A DNA stretch of 64,000 nt from Comamonas endophytica (lineage in GTDB: Bacteria; Pseudomonadota; Gammaproteobacteria; Burkholderiales; Burkholderiaceae_C). Shown piece by piece: positions 48,561 to 56,702 of this stretch. A program made the position numbers and the translations under genes. Position 1 is the first letter of the stretch, and every line of letters begins with the position of its first letter. A model generated the notes under the pieces. That model made no database searches. It was not told where the DNA came from and worked only from the letters and a program-made list of their open reading frames with translations. The stretch spans positions 3,067,501-3,131,500 of the forward strand of contig NZ_CP106881.1 of the NCBI RefSeq assembly GCF_023634805.2. The letters run 5' to 3'.

Positions 48561-49478
48561 ATGGAAATCGCTATCGTCGTTCTGGTCATCGCCGCCATCT
48601 TCATCGCGCGCTCGATCAAGGTCGTGCCCCAGCAGAACGCCTGGATCAAGGAGCGCCTGGGCAAGTACGCGGGAACGCTCACGCCGGGCCTGAACTTCCT
48701 GGTGCCCTTCGTCGACCGCGTCGCCTACAAGCACAGCCTCAAGGAAATTCCACTCGACGTGCCCAGCCAGGTCTGCATCACGCGCGACAACACGCAACTG
48801 CAGGTCGACGGCATCCTGTACTTCCAGGTCACCGACCCCATGCGCGCCAGCTATGGCTCGTCGAACTACATCATGGCCGTGACGCAGCTGGCGCAGACCT
48901 CGCTGCGCAGCGTGATCGGCAAGCTTGAGCTCGACAAGACCTTCGAGGAGCGCGACATGATCAACGCGCAGGTCGTGGCGGCCATCGACGAGGCCGCGCT
49001 CAACTGGGGCGTGAAGGTGCTGCGCTACGAGATCAAGGACCTGACGCCGCCCGCCGAAATCCTGCGCTCGATGCAGGCGCAGATCACCGCCGAGCGTGAA
49101 AAGCGCGCGCTGATCGCCGCTTCGGAAGGCCGCCGCCAGGAGCAGATCAACATCGCCACCGGCCAGCGCGAAGCCTTCATCGCGCGCTCCGAGGGCGAGA
49201 AGCAGGCTGCCATCAACAACGCCCAGGGCGAGGCCGCCGCGATCACCGCCCTGGCCGAGGCCACCGCCATGGCCCTGGAACGCATCGCCGAAGCCATCCG
49301 CCAGCCCGGCGGCGAGCAGGCGGTGCAGCTCAAGGTCGCCCAGAGCGCGGTCGAGGCCTACGGCAAGGTGGCTGCCGACGCCAAGACCACGCTGATCGTG
49401 CCGAGCAACATGACCGAGGTCTCGGCGCTGATCACCTCGGCGATGAAGATGGCGCAGGTGGGTGGCGAGCGCAACTAA
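48561..49478 (+). CDS. qmcA: SPFH/band-7 membrane protein, QmcA/stomatin-like
   Basis: The 305-aa protein has one N-terminal TM (about 2-18), an SPFH domain (SIKVVPQQNAWIKERLGKYA to LKVAQSAVEAYGK), a coiled coil around 165-240 and ALAEATAMALERIAEAI. Stomatin-like proteins form large ring assemblies that organise the inner membrane. The start has GAGGG upstream. It pairs with the NfeD-like gene. A tRNA-Ser follows. Confidence 0.9.
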   Translation: MEIAIVVLVIAAIFIARSIKVVPQQNAWIKERLGKYAGTLTPGLNFLVPFVDRVAYKHSLKEIPLDVPSQVCITRDNTQLQVDGILYFQVTDPMRASYGSSNYIMAVTQLAQTSLRSVIGKLELDKTFEERDMINAQVVAAIDEAALNWGVKVLRYEIKDLTPPAEILRSMQAQITAEREKRALIAASEGRRQEQINIATGQREAFIARSEGEKQAAINNAQGEAAAITALAEATAMALERIAEAIRQPGGEQAVQLKVAQSAVEAYGKVAADAKTTLIVPSNMTEVSALITSAMKMAQVGGERN

Positions 49479-49503
49479 TTTCGCTTATTTCACGCAGTTG
49501 GCT

Positions 49504-49530
49504 TTGAGCGCACCAAAGTGTTGCTACAAT
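49504..49530 (+). promoter_or_regulatory. Probable tRNA-Ser promoter
   Basis: TTGAGC (49504-49509), 15-bp spacer, extended -10 TGCTACAAT (49522-49530). It is 10 bp before the mature tRNA. The GCTACAATT string is shared with tRNA-Gly promoters. Confidence 0.5.
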
Positions 49531-49540
49531 TGCGGTCTTC

Positions 49541-49631
<91 letters not shown>

Positions 49632-49636
49632 AACAC

Positions 49637-49668
49637 AAAGCCCCGCCTAGCAATAGGTGGGGCTTTTC
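49637..49668 (+). terminator. Terminator after tRNA-Ser
   Basis: AAAGCCCCGCCT / AGGTGGGGCTTTT stem (one G-U pair) with a 6-nt loop and T-run, convergent to the LysR gene ending at 49711. Confidence 0.92.
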
Positions 49669-49710
49669 TGTTTGTCCTCAGGGTGGTTCAGCAGACCGAA
49701 TCCACCTGTG

Positions 49711-50595
49711 CTACCCCAATTGTTCGGCAACCACGCGTTTGAGCAGATGCTCCGCAAAACGCGTGACCCGGTTTGCAGGGCGCGCACGCGGTACCGCCAG
49801 TACCAGGCGATTGCGTACGACGGGTGACACCACCTGGGCCACATGCAGCGCCAGCGGTGAAGCCCAGGCCTTCGCTGCACTCCAAGGCAGCACGGAGTCG
49901 CCCATCCCCCGTGCCACCAGGGACAGCACGGTATGCACCGAGTCCACCTCGGCAACCAGGCGCAGCGGCAAGCCACGCGGCTCGGTGTAACTCTCCAGCA
50001 AGCGCCGCAAGGCATTTGGGCCGCGCGCCATCGTCAGGCTGCGCTGCGACAGGGCGGACAGGCGGATCTTGCTCGGCAAGGCCTCACTGCTCACCAGCAC
50101 CAGGGGTTCACGCAGCAAGGTCTCCATCATGATCTGGGGCGAATGTGGGGGATCGAACAGCAGCGCAAGGTCCAGACGACCCGCCATCAGCCATTCGCGC
50201 AGACTGACACTGAGGTTCTCTTCGATGCAGATGGTGACATCAGGGTATTCCTGCAAGAAACCCTGAACCAAATCCGCAGCGATGGCACGCGCCACCCAAG
50301 GCGGCAAGCCGATCGTCACTCGCCCGCGGGGGCTGCGCAAGCGCTCCTGCATATCGGACTCCGCTTGCGCCGCAAGCGCCAGGATTCCATGCGCATGTTG
50401 CAGCAGGGCACGGCCTGACTCCGTCAGCACCACGCCCCGGCCCGTGCGCTCCAAAAGCCTTTGGCCCAGCTCCTCCTCCAGCAGCAACACCTGCCGGCTC
50501 AATGCGGGCTGCGACAAATGCAAGGCCGCTGCAGCGCGGCTGAAGCTGCCGGCTTCGGCCACCGCCACGAAGTAAGTCAGTCGGGTGAGATCCAT
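49711..50595 (-). CDS. LysR-family regulator of the divergent catabolic operon
   Basis: The 294-aa protein has the LysR helix-turn-helix (YFVAVAEAGSFSRAAAALHL then SQPALSRQVLLLEEELGQRL, about 8-48) and an effector domain of the CbL/NAC type. It is divergent from the amidohydrolase operon with 108 bp between. That interval holds three GCCAATTT-type half-sites at 36-bp steps. It probably activates the operon when a pathway intermediate binds. Confidence 0.9.
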   Translation of the reverse strand: MDLTRLTYFVAVAEAGSFSRAAAALHLSQPALSRQVLLLEEELGQRLLERTGRGVVLTESGRALLQHAHGILALAAQAESDMQERLRSPRGRVTIGLPPWVARAIAADLVQGFLQEYPDVTICIEENLSVSLREWLMAGRLDLALLFDPPHSPQIMMETLLREPLVLVSSEALPSKIRLSALSQRSLTMARGPNALRRLLESYTEPRGLPLRLVAEVDSVHTVLSLVARGMGDSVLPWSAAKAWASPLALHVAQVVSPVVRNRLVLAVPRARPANRVTRFAEHLLKRVVAEQLG

Positions 50596-50612
50596 TCAGA
50601 CACCTTGGAAGC

Positions 50613-50692
50613 GCCAATTTCCATACGTTTGTTCGATAGCAGATATTAGCCAATTTGATGTGATGAAACCATTTTCAAGAACCAAAATTGGC
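50613..50692. promoter_or_regulatory. Three evenly spaced GCCAATTT half-sites (candidate LysR operator)
   Basis: GCCAATTT at 50613-50620 and 50649-50656, and its inverse AAATTGGC at 50685-50692. Start-to-start distances are exactly 36 and 36 bp. The last two make an inverted pair. They fill the whole divergent interval. Confidence 0.6.
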
Positions 50693-50703
50693 CCAACGAA
50701 TCA

Positions 50704-51570
50704 ATGACGCCTGCCATGTCCGAGAAAACCTATACCGATACACCCTCCAAGCCAGCACTGACCCTGCCAGCCGGTGCTTGCGATGCGCATGTGCATGTGT
50801 TTGGCCCATGCGCTCGGTTTCCGTATGCGGTCGAGCGCAGCTTCACGCCTGCCGATGCCGGCAAGGAGAGCCTGTTTGCCTTGCACCGCCACCTGGGCAT
50901 CTCGCGCTGCGTGATCGTGCAATCGGCGTGCCACGGCTTCGACAACAGCGCCGTGGCGGACGCCATTGCAGCGGGCCAAGGCAAATACCTGGGCGTTGCA
51001 CTGGCGCCTGTCGATATGAGCGACAGCGAACTGGCAGTCCTGGCGGCGCAAGGCTTTCGCGCCGTGCGCTTCAACTTCATGCGCCACCTCGCCGGTGCCC
51101 CGGTCGAAGACGTGCTGGCACTGACCCCGCGCCTTGCCGCATTGGGAATGCATTTGCAGGTGCATTTCGAAAGCAGCCTGGTGCATTCGGTTGGCGCACA
51201 ACTGCAAGCCAGCGCAGTGCCGGTGGTGATCGATCACATGGGCCGCGTCGATGCCCGCCTGGGCGCGGCACACGAAGATTTCCAAGCGTTGCAGGGCCTG
51301 CTGGCGCGCAATCCACAGTTCTACGTCAAGGTCAGCGGTGTCGACCGCATCGACAGCGTGCCGCCCTATATCCATGGGAAGCCGCTGGCACGTCAGCTGG
51401 TGGAGCGCTTTCCCCAGCAATGCCTGTGGGGCACTGATTGGCCACACCCCAACCATACCCATATCCCGGATGACGGCCAATTGGTCGACGCACTGGCCGA
51501 GATCGCACCCACACCACAACTGCTGCAGGCCCTGCTGGTCGACAACCCCCAACGCCTCTACCAGTTCTGA
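50704..51570 (+). CDS. Amidohydrolase, LigI-like (2-pyrone-4,6-dicarboxylate lactonase type)
   Basis: The 288-aa TIM-barrel amidohydrolase has CDAHVHVFGP with His29 and His31, IVQSACHGFDNSAV, VIDHMGRVDA with a metal-site His, and CLWGTDWPHPN. It resembles PDC lactonase and 4-sulfomuconolactone hydrolase, enzymes that open lactones in aromatic breakdown without needing a classic binuclear site. The substrate is not proven. The ATG at 50704 or 50716 could be used; neither has a strong Shine-Dalgarno. It is the first gene of a five-gene operon. Confidence 0.82.
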   Translation: MTPAMSEKTYTDTPSKPALTLPAGACDAHVHVFGPCARFPYAVERSFTPADAGKESLFALHRHLGISRCVIVQSACHGFDNSAVADAIAAGQGKYLGVALAPVDMSDSELAVLAAQGFRAVRFNFMRHLAGAPVEDVLALTPRLAALGMHLQVHFESSLVHSVGAQLQASAVPVVIDHMGRVDARLGAAHEDFQALQGLLARNPQFYVKVSGVDRIDSVPPYIHGKPLARQLVERFPQQCLWGTDWPHPNHTHIPDDGQLVDALAEIAPTPQLLQALLVDNPQRLYQF

Positions 51571-51631
51571 CCTCTCTCCCCCTGCGCGCCTTGCGCACTG
51601 GCCCGACTACACCCACAACGAGACGACACCG

Positions 51632-52462
51632 ATGCCATTCGATCAATATTCCCCCGTCAACCCCCAGGGCCGCCTGGCCGGCAAGGTGGCCTTCGTCACC
51701 GGCGCCGGCTCGGTCGGCTCCGGCTGGGGCAACGGCCGCGCCATCGCCATGCGCTTTGCACAAGAAGGAGCCAGCGTGTTCGGCGTGGATCGAGATGCCG
51801 GCCGCATGGTGGAAACCCGGGAAATGATCGAAGCCGCAGGGGGCCGGTTCGTCACCGGCCACTGCGACGTCACCAGCAGCGCATCGATTGCCGAAGCCAT
51901 CGATGCTTGCGTGCAGCAGTTGGGCCGCCTGGATGTGCTGGTCAACAACGTGGGCGGGTCCGCCAAAGGCGGCCCGGTGGAAATGAGCGAGGAAGTCTGG
52001 GACTCCCAAGTCGACCACAACCTCAAAAGCGTGTTCCTCACCTGCAAGCATGCCTTGCCCCACATGATCTCCCAGAACAGCGGCGCGATCATCAACATCT
52101 CGTCTACCTCCGGCATTCGCTGGACTGGCGCGGCCCAAGTGGCCTACGCCGCCACCAAGGCGGGTGTGATTCAGCTGTCGCGTGTGCTGGCGGTGCAATA
52201 CGCCAAGCAAGGCATCCGCGTGAACACGGTGGTGCCCGGTCAGCTGCACACCCCCATGGTGGAAGTGCGCCTGGCGGGCCAGCGCGCGGATGGCGATGTG
52301 AACAAGCTGCTCGAACAACGCCAATCACGCATTCCCCTGCCTTTCATGGGTGACGGTCGCGACACCGCCAACGCAGCGCTGTACCTGGCCTGCGACGAAT
52401 CGCGCTTTGTCACCGGCGCCGAAATCCTGGTCGATGGCGGCATGTCTGTGCGCTGCGACTGA
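51632..52462 (+). CDS. Short-chain dehydrogenase/reductase (SDR)
   Basis: The 276-aa classical SDR has the NAD(P) loop VTGAGSVGSGWGNGRA, longer than the usual TGxxxGxG. It has NNVGG, the catalytic Ser region INISSTSGIRW, and YAATK with the Tyr-Lys pair. An Asp after the second strand (GVDRDAG) favours NAD. It probably oxidises or reduces an alcohol intermediate made in this operon. It begins 61 bp after the amidohydrolase stop. Confidence 0.88.
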   Translation: MPFDQYSPVNPQGRLAGKVAFVTGAGSVGSGWGNGRAIAMRFAQEGASVFGVDRDAGRMVETREMIEAAGGRFVTGHCDVTSSASIAEAIDACVQQLGRLDVLVNNVGGSAKGGPVEMSEEVWDSQVDHNLKSVFLTCKHALPHMISQNSGAIINISSTSGIRWTGAAQVAYAATKAGVIQLSRVLAVQYAKQGIRVNTVVPGQLHTPMVEVRLAGQRADGDVNKLLEQRQSRIPLPFMGDGRDTANAALYLACDESRFVTGAEILVDGGMSVRCD

Positions 52463-52529
52463 AAGCGCAGGCTGCGCACGGCCCCGCCTCGGTCCTGATG
52501 TTGGTCAAATATTAATAAAGGAGACTTCC

Positions 52530-53507
52530 ATGGCTGCTTTTCGTATGAATCGCCGTATCTTTTCTGCTTGTGCCGCAGTTGCTGTCCTCACTTGCTCCGG
52601 CTTGGCCGGCGCACAGCCGCAGTTGACTCGCATCGTCGTGGCCTTCCCTCCGGGCGGCCCTGTGGACTTCGTCGCACGCACGCTGGCTGAGCAGCTGGGC
52701 AAAGAGTTGGGCCAGACGGTAGTCATCGAAAACAAGCCCGGTGCGAATGGTGCAATCGCCGCCGACCATGTCTCGCGCTCCTCGCCCGACACGCGCACGC
52801 TCTGGCTGACCAGCGTGGGTGCCGTGGCCATCAACCCCTCGCTGTATCCCAAGCTGAGCTACAAGCCTGCGACCGACCTCACACCGGTGTCGCTGGTGGT
52901 CAACAATGTCGAGATGCTGGTGGTCAATGCCAAGGCGCCATACAACACGGGCGCGGAGTTCGTGGAAGCAGCACGCAAGTCGCGCGCTCCGCTGACCATG
53001 GCCTCCTCGGGCACTGGTAGCGTGCCGCATTTGGCGATGGAGCTGCTCAACGAACGCGCCAAGATCAAGCTCTCGCACATCCCCTACAAGGGCGCAGCGC
53101 CGGCTATCACCGATGTGATGGCCGGCCATGTCGACGGATTCTTTGGCGACATCCCTGGCCTGATCGGGCAGATCTCCGCCGGCAAGCTCAAGCCCATCGG
53201 CATCGCGGCCAACAAGCGCCATCCCCGCTTCCCCGATGTGCCGACCTTTGCCGAGATGGGCATCCAGGGAGTGGACTCCGACAACTGGTACGCCCTGTTC
53301 GCCCCCAAGGGAACGCCGGCCGCCGAAACCGAGAAAATGAGCAAGGCGGTCCAGCGATCCCTGCATACCCCGGGGGTCAAGAGCAAGCTCGAAGCCTCTG
53401 GCGCCGAAGTCGCAGGCAGCACGCCTGCAGAGCTGGCCAAGGCACTGGACGCTGACACCAGGAAGTGGGGCAACGTCGTACGTGCCAACAACATCACTCC
53501 GGACTGA
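52530..53507 (+). CDS. Bug-family (TctC-like) periplasmic substrate-binding protein, orphan
   Basis: The 325-aa protein has a signal peptide (MAAFRMNRRIFSACAAVAVL to about 28). The Bug-fold ligand loops are VVAFPPGGPVDFVARTLAEQ and ENKPGANGAIAADHV, then MASSGTGSVPHLAMELL. AAAGGAGA lies just before the ATG. There is no TctA/TctB beside it, so it is an orphan Bug receptor that may use another transporter or act in signalling. Its place inside a degradative operon suggests it binds the substrate of that pathway. Confidence 0.92.
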   Translation: MAAFRMNRRIFSACAAVAVLTCSGLAGAQPQLTRIVVAFPPGGPVDFVARTLAEQLGKELGQTVVIENKPGANGAIAADHVSRSSPDTRTLWLTSVGAVAINPSLYPKLSYKPATDLTPVSLVVNNVEMLVVNAKAPYNTGAEFVEAARKSRAPLTMASSGTGSVPHLAMELLNERAKIKLSHIPYKGAAPAITDVMAGHVDGFFGDIPGLIGQISAGKLKPIGIAANKRHPRFPDVPTFAEMGIQGVDSDNWYALFAPKGTPAAETEKMSKAVQRSLHTPGVKSKLEASGAEVAGSTPAELAKALDADTRKWGNVVRANNITPD

Positions 53508-53512
53508 CCATC

Positions 53513-54031
53513 ATGAGAATCACCCCTGTCACCCCCGGCACCCGGCCGGAACTGGCCGACGTGGAACGCCAGATCATGGCGGAGCGCGGACGCATCTCCG
53601 AGCTCTACCAAGTGCTGCTCAACAGCCCCCCGATCGCCCATGGCTGGGAGCAGATGCTTTCCGCTGTGCGCAACCGCAGCAGCTTGGACGCAGGACTGCG
53701 CGAACTGGTCATCCTGCGCGTTGCCGTGCTCAACAATGCTCCTTACGAGTTCAACGCCCATGTGCCGCATGCCCAGAAGGGTGGCAAGAGCGACGCAGCC
53801 ATCGAAGCCACGCGCACGGTTCCTGCTGCCGCCGACGCACCATGGACGGCGCTGGAACGCATTGCCATCCAGCTGACCGACGCCATGACGCGCGACATCA
53901 CTGTGAGCGACAGCCTGTTCGAACAGGTCCGCGCCCACTTCAATGCACAGGAGCAAGTGGATCTGGTCGCTACCATCGCGGCCTACAACATGGTCTCCCG
54001 CTTTTTGACAGCCTTCCATATCGGGCATTGA
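53513..54031 (+). CDS. Carboxymuconolactone decarboxylase-family (AhpD-like) protein
   Basis: The 172-aa all-helical protein has the CMD core pattern LDAGLRELVILRVAVLNNAP then YEFNAHVPHAQKGG (about 58-90). The usual CxxC of AhpD is replaced: there is no redox cysteine pair, and a His remains. That favours a decarboxylase/isomerase-like role over peroxidase reduction, but this is inference. It begins 5 bp after the Bug stop and ends 2 bp before the next gene, so it is tightly coupled. Confidence 0.82.
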   Translation: MRITPVTPGTRPELADVERQIMAERGRISELYQVLLNSPPIAHGWEQMLSAVRNRSSLDAGLRELVILRVAVLNNAPYEFNAHVPHAQKGGKSDAAIEATRTVPAAADAPWTALERIAIQLTDAMTRDITVSDSLFEQVRAHFNAQEQVDLVATIAAYNMVSRFLTAFHIGH

Positions 54032-54033
54032 CC

Positions 54034-54693
54034 ATGCATGACTCCGCCGTGACCACCCACAGCATCTTGCTCCAATGGACGATGCCGGCGCCCACCGAGG
54101 CACAAGCGCAAGCGCTTGCCTCGGTGGTCTACGGCGCGGCCTTCGCGGACTCCGTCAGCCAGGCTGCCGGCTTGCCCTGTGCGCTGCATATGAGCCGCTT
54201 CGCTTGGTCGCACGATACCGGACGCACCTATGTGTATGCCGATCTTGCGGCCCCTGCAGCACTCTCTGCACCAGCGCTGGCGGCACTGCAGGCGGCGGCG
54301 CAAAAGCAACTGGAGGGGGCAGACCTGACGGTATCTCGGCTGGAGCTGGTATTCGATTGTCCTGGCGCCTCGTACGGGCAGCAGGGTCCTGTGCACTACG
54401 TGGTCGAGACGGACCCGGCCGAAGGCTGGCAATCCGAAATCTTCAACTGGTACGACCAGGAGCACATGCCGGGTCTGGCGGCAGTGCAGGGCAATGTCCA
54501 CGCGCGGCGTTACCTGAACCATGATGCAGGGCCTTTGTCTTTGGCCTGCTACGACCTGTTGTCGCCCGACGTGCTGGGTTGCCCGGCCTGGCTGAAGGTG
54601 CGAGCCACCGCCTGGAGCGATATCGCCCGGCCACACTTCACCAACACGCTTCGCACCATGTTCCGCACGGTGGAGCCCGGCGGCCGGACCTGA
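54034..54693 (+). CDS. Protein of unknown function, EthD/dimeric alpha-beta barrel-like
   Basis: The 219-aa product has a C-terminal half motif FNWYDQEHMPGLAAVQGNVH then ARRYLN, seen in small ferredoxin-like alpha-beta barrel proteins of catabolic operons. A first half, also with alternating strands, might be a second such domain. I cannot name the reaction. It begins 2 bp after the CMD-family gene, ends the operon, and is followed by a convergent alcohol dehydrogenase. Confidence 0.7.
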   Translation: MHDSAVTTHSILLQWTMPAPTEAQAQALASVVYGAAFADSVSQAAGLPCALHMSRFAWSHDTGRTYVYADLAAPAALSAPALAALQAAAQKQLEGADLTVSRLELVFDCPGASYGQQGPVHYVVETDPAEGWQSEIFNWYDQEHMPGLAAVQGNVHARRYLNHDAGPLSLACYDLLSPDVLGCPAWLKVRATAWSDIARPHFTNTLRTMFRTVEPGGRT

Positions 54694-54782
54694 GAACGCA
54701 CTGACGCCCTTCGGAGGCGGCACGAAGCGGTGCTGCTTCGTGCGGCCAAGGCATCAGGCGAAGGAAGATCTCCTGATCCAGA

Positions 54783-55928
54783 TCATCGGCTCTGCGCCGC
54801 CGCCCCGAACGTCACCACCAGGCGCACCGCCTGGCCTTCATGCAACTGGTCGAAGGCCTTGTTGATGTCCTCCAGTTGCAGCGTGCCGCTGAGCAGCCTG
54901 TCCACCGGCAGCCGGCCCTGGCGGTACAGGCTCAGATAGCGGGGAATGTCGCGCGTCGGCACGCAGGTGCCGATGTAGCTGCCCTTAAGCGTGCGCTCCT
55001 CGGCCACCAGGCTGACGGCGGGCAGAGCCATTCTTGCGGTGGGGGGCGGCAGGCCGGCTGTGACGGTGGTGCCGCCGCGCGCGGTGATGGCGTAGGCCAG
55101 CTCCAGCGCGCGCACCGAGCCGGCGAACTCGAAGGCGTATTCCACGCCCGCGCCGCTGAGCGCGCGGATCTGCTCGGCGGCGTCGGGCAGGCTGGCGTTG
55201 ACGGTGTGGGTCGCGCCCAGCGTGCGGGCATGGGCCAGCTTTTCGTCCGACAGGTCGACCGCGACGATCTGCCGCGCGCCGGCGGTGTGCGCGCCCAGCA
55301 GCGCCGCCAGGCCCACGCCGCCCAGGCCGATGATGGCCACCGAGGCGCCCGCAGGCATCTTGGCGGTGTTGATGACCGCGCCCACGCCCGTGAGCACCGC
55401 GCAGCCGAAGAGGGCGGCATCGACCAACGGGATGTCCTTGTCTATGCGCACCAGCGAGTTGCGCGACACCACGGCGTGCTCGGCGAATACCGAGCAGCCC
55501 AGGTGGTGGTTGACGGGCTGGCCCACATGCGAGATGCGGCGCGCGCCCGACAGCAGCGTGCCCGCGCCGTTGGCGGCGGCGCCGGGCTCGCACAGCGCGG
55601 GACGGCCCTCGGCACAGGGCAGGCAGTGGCCGCAGCTGGGCATGAACACCACGACCACATGGTCGCCCGGCTGCAGGTCGCGCACGCCGGGGCCGGTCTC
55701 GACCACCACGGCCGAGGCCTCGTGGCCCAGCGCCATGGGCATGGGGCGCGGGCGGTCGCCATTGATGACCGACAGGTCCGAATGGCACAGGCCCGCGGCG
55801 GCAATGCGGATCAGCACCTCGCCTTCGCCGGGCGGCTGAAGCTCCACTTCCTCGATCTGCAGCGGCAGGCTTTGGGCATAGGGGTGGGCGGCGCCCATGG
55901 CGCGCAGTACGGCAGCTCTGGTTTTCAT
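54783..55928 (-). CDS. Zinc-dependent alcohol dehydrogenase (MDR, class III-like)
   Basis: The 381-aa enzyme has the catalytic-zinc Cys in AAGLCHSDLSVING, GHEASAVV, and the structural-zinc loop FMPSCGHCLPCAEGRPALC with four Cys. The cofactor fold is VAIIGLGGVGLAALLGAHTA, with Asp in VAVDLSDEKL favouring NAD. It may oxidise an alcohol or S-hydroxymethyl-thiol adduct. It is convergent with the catabolic operon, so it is not co-transcribed. The start is MKTRAAVLRAMG at 55928. Confidence 0.92.
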   Translation of the reverse strand: MKTRAAVLRAMGAAHPYAQSLPLQIEEVELQPPGEGEVLIRIAAAGLCHSDLSVINGDRPRPMPMALGHEASAVVVETGPGVRDLQPGDHVVVVFMPSCGHCLPCAEGRPALCEPGAAANGAGTLLSGARRISHVGQPVNHHLGCSVFAEHAVVSRNSLVRIDKDIPLVDAALFGCAVLTGVGAVINTAKMPAGASVAIIGLGGVGLAALLGAHTAGARQIVAVDLSDEKLAHARTLGATHTVNASLPDAAEQIRALSGAGVEYAFEFAGSVRALELAYAITARGGTTVTAGLPPPTARMALPAVSLVAEERTLKGSYIGTCVPTRDIPRYLSLYRQGRLPVDRLLSGTLQLEDINKAFDQLHEGQAVRLVVTFGAAAQSR

Positions 55929-56165
55929 GAAGGGCGGAAGTCTTTCAGTACAGGGTCGCGAAGCCGGAATTCCGGAGGCAGATGCACAAGTGATGCCACG
56001 GCGTGCGAGCTGGCTGTGCACCCACATGCAGTTTTGTTTTCAAGCGTGCGTATGCGGCTTCGTGCTTTCCCTAGGTGGCAGCTGAAAAGTCGCGATGTCG
56101 GGATACGCTGGATGCAGGGCGGCGGCAGATGGCCATGTGCCCTGGACTGAAGGGAGGATGCAGCC
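55929..56165. other. Intergenic region between adh and GNAT genes
   Basis: 237 bp with no supported gene. It contains CCGGAATTCCGG at 55964-55975, a perfect 12-nt palindrome 36 bp upstream of the dehydrogenase start, possibly an operator. Confidence 0.45.
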
Positions 56166-56693
56166 ATGACAAGCCAGAAGCAACCGCAGTGCGGGAATCC
56201 GCGGGCTGCGCGTGTGGCCCGGCTGTGGCGCACGAGCCTTGCCGGGGAGCAGCGACCTGTTCATGGCACCAGCGCTTTGCGGCCGGTGCGCGCGGAGGAT
56301 GCCCAGGCAGTGGTGACGCTGGCGCAGCAAACATTTCTGGACGCACCGGATGAGGCATTGGCCGGAACATTTCGAACCACGGTTCCCGCCATCCTGGCGG
56401 GACACTATGGCCATTTCATCGATGCCGCTTCATTCGTGCACGAATCAAGCGCCAGGGAGATCGATGGCGCCATCCTGGTAGGTGACTCACCCACTTATGG
56501 CGGCCCGGTGATCGGCTTGATAGCGGTCGCCAAGCTGCTGCAGGGCCAGGGCATGGGCGGCATGCTGGTCAGTCACAGTCTTGCCGCGCTACAGCAGCTC
56601 GGCTACGCCGGTTGCTGCGCCCGTATCACGGTGGGGCATCTGCGTTCCGAGCGATTGTTTCGCCGCTTGGGTTTCAAACCTGTCTCGAACTGA
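56166..56693 (+). CDS. GNAT-family N-acetyltransferase-like protein
   Basis: The 175-aa protein has an acetyl-CoA binding pattern LLQGQGMGGMLVSHSLAALQ followed by ARITVGHLRSERLFRRLGF (about 128-170), the GNAT motif A/B region. The N-terminal 40 residues are basic and may be a leader. The ATG has AGGGAGG 8 nt upstream. The middle (VGDSPTYGGPVIGLIAVAKL) is unlike ordinary GNATs, so substrate and even activity are open. It precedes an acyl-CoA ligase by 9 bp, suggesting one operon. Confidence 0.65.
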   Translation: MTSQKQPQCGNPRAARVARLWRTSLAGEQRPVHGTSALRPVRAEDAQAVVTLAQQTFLDAPDEALAGTFRTTVPAILAGHYGHFIDAASFVHESSAREIDGAILVGDSPTYGGPVIGLIAVAKLLQGQGMGGMLVSHSLAALQQLGYAGCCARITVGHLRSERLFRRLGFKPVSN

Positions 56694-56702
56694 GGACTGT
56701 CC

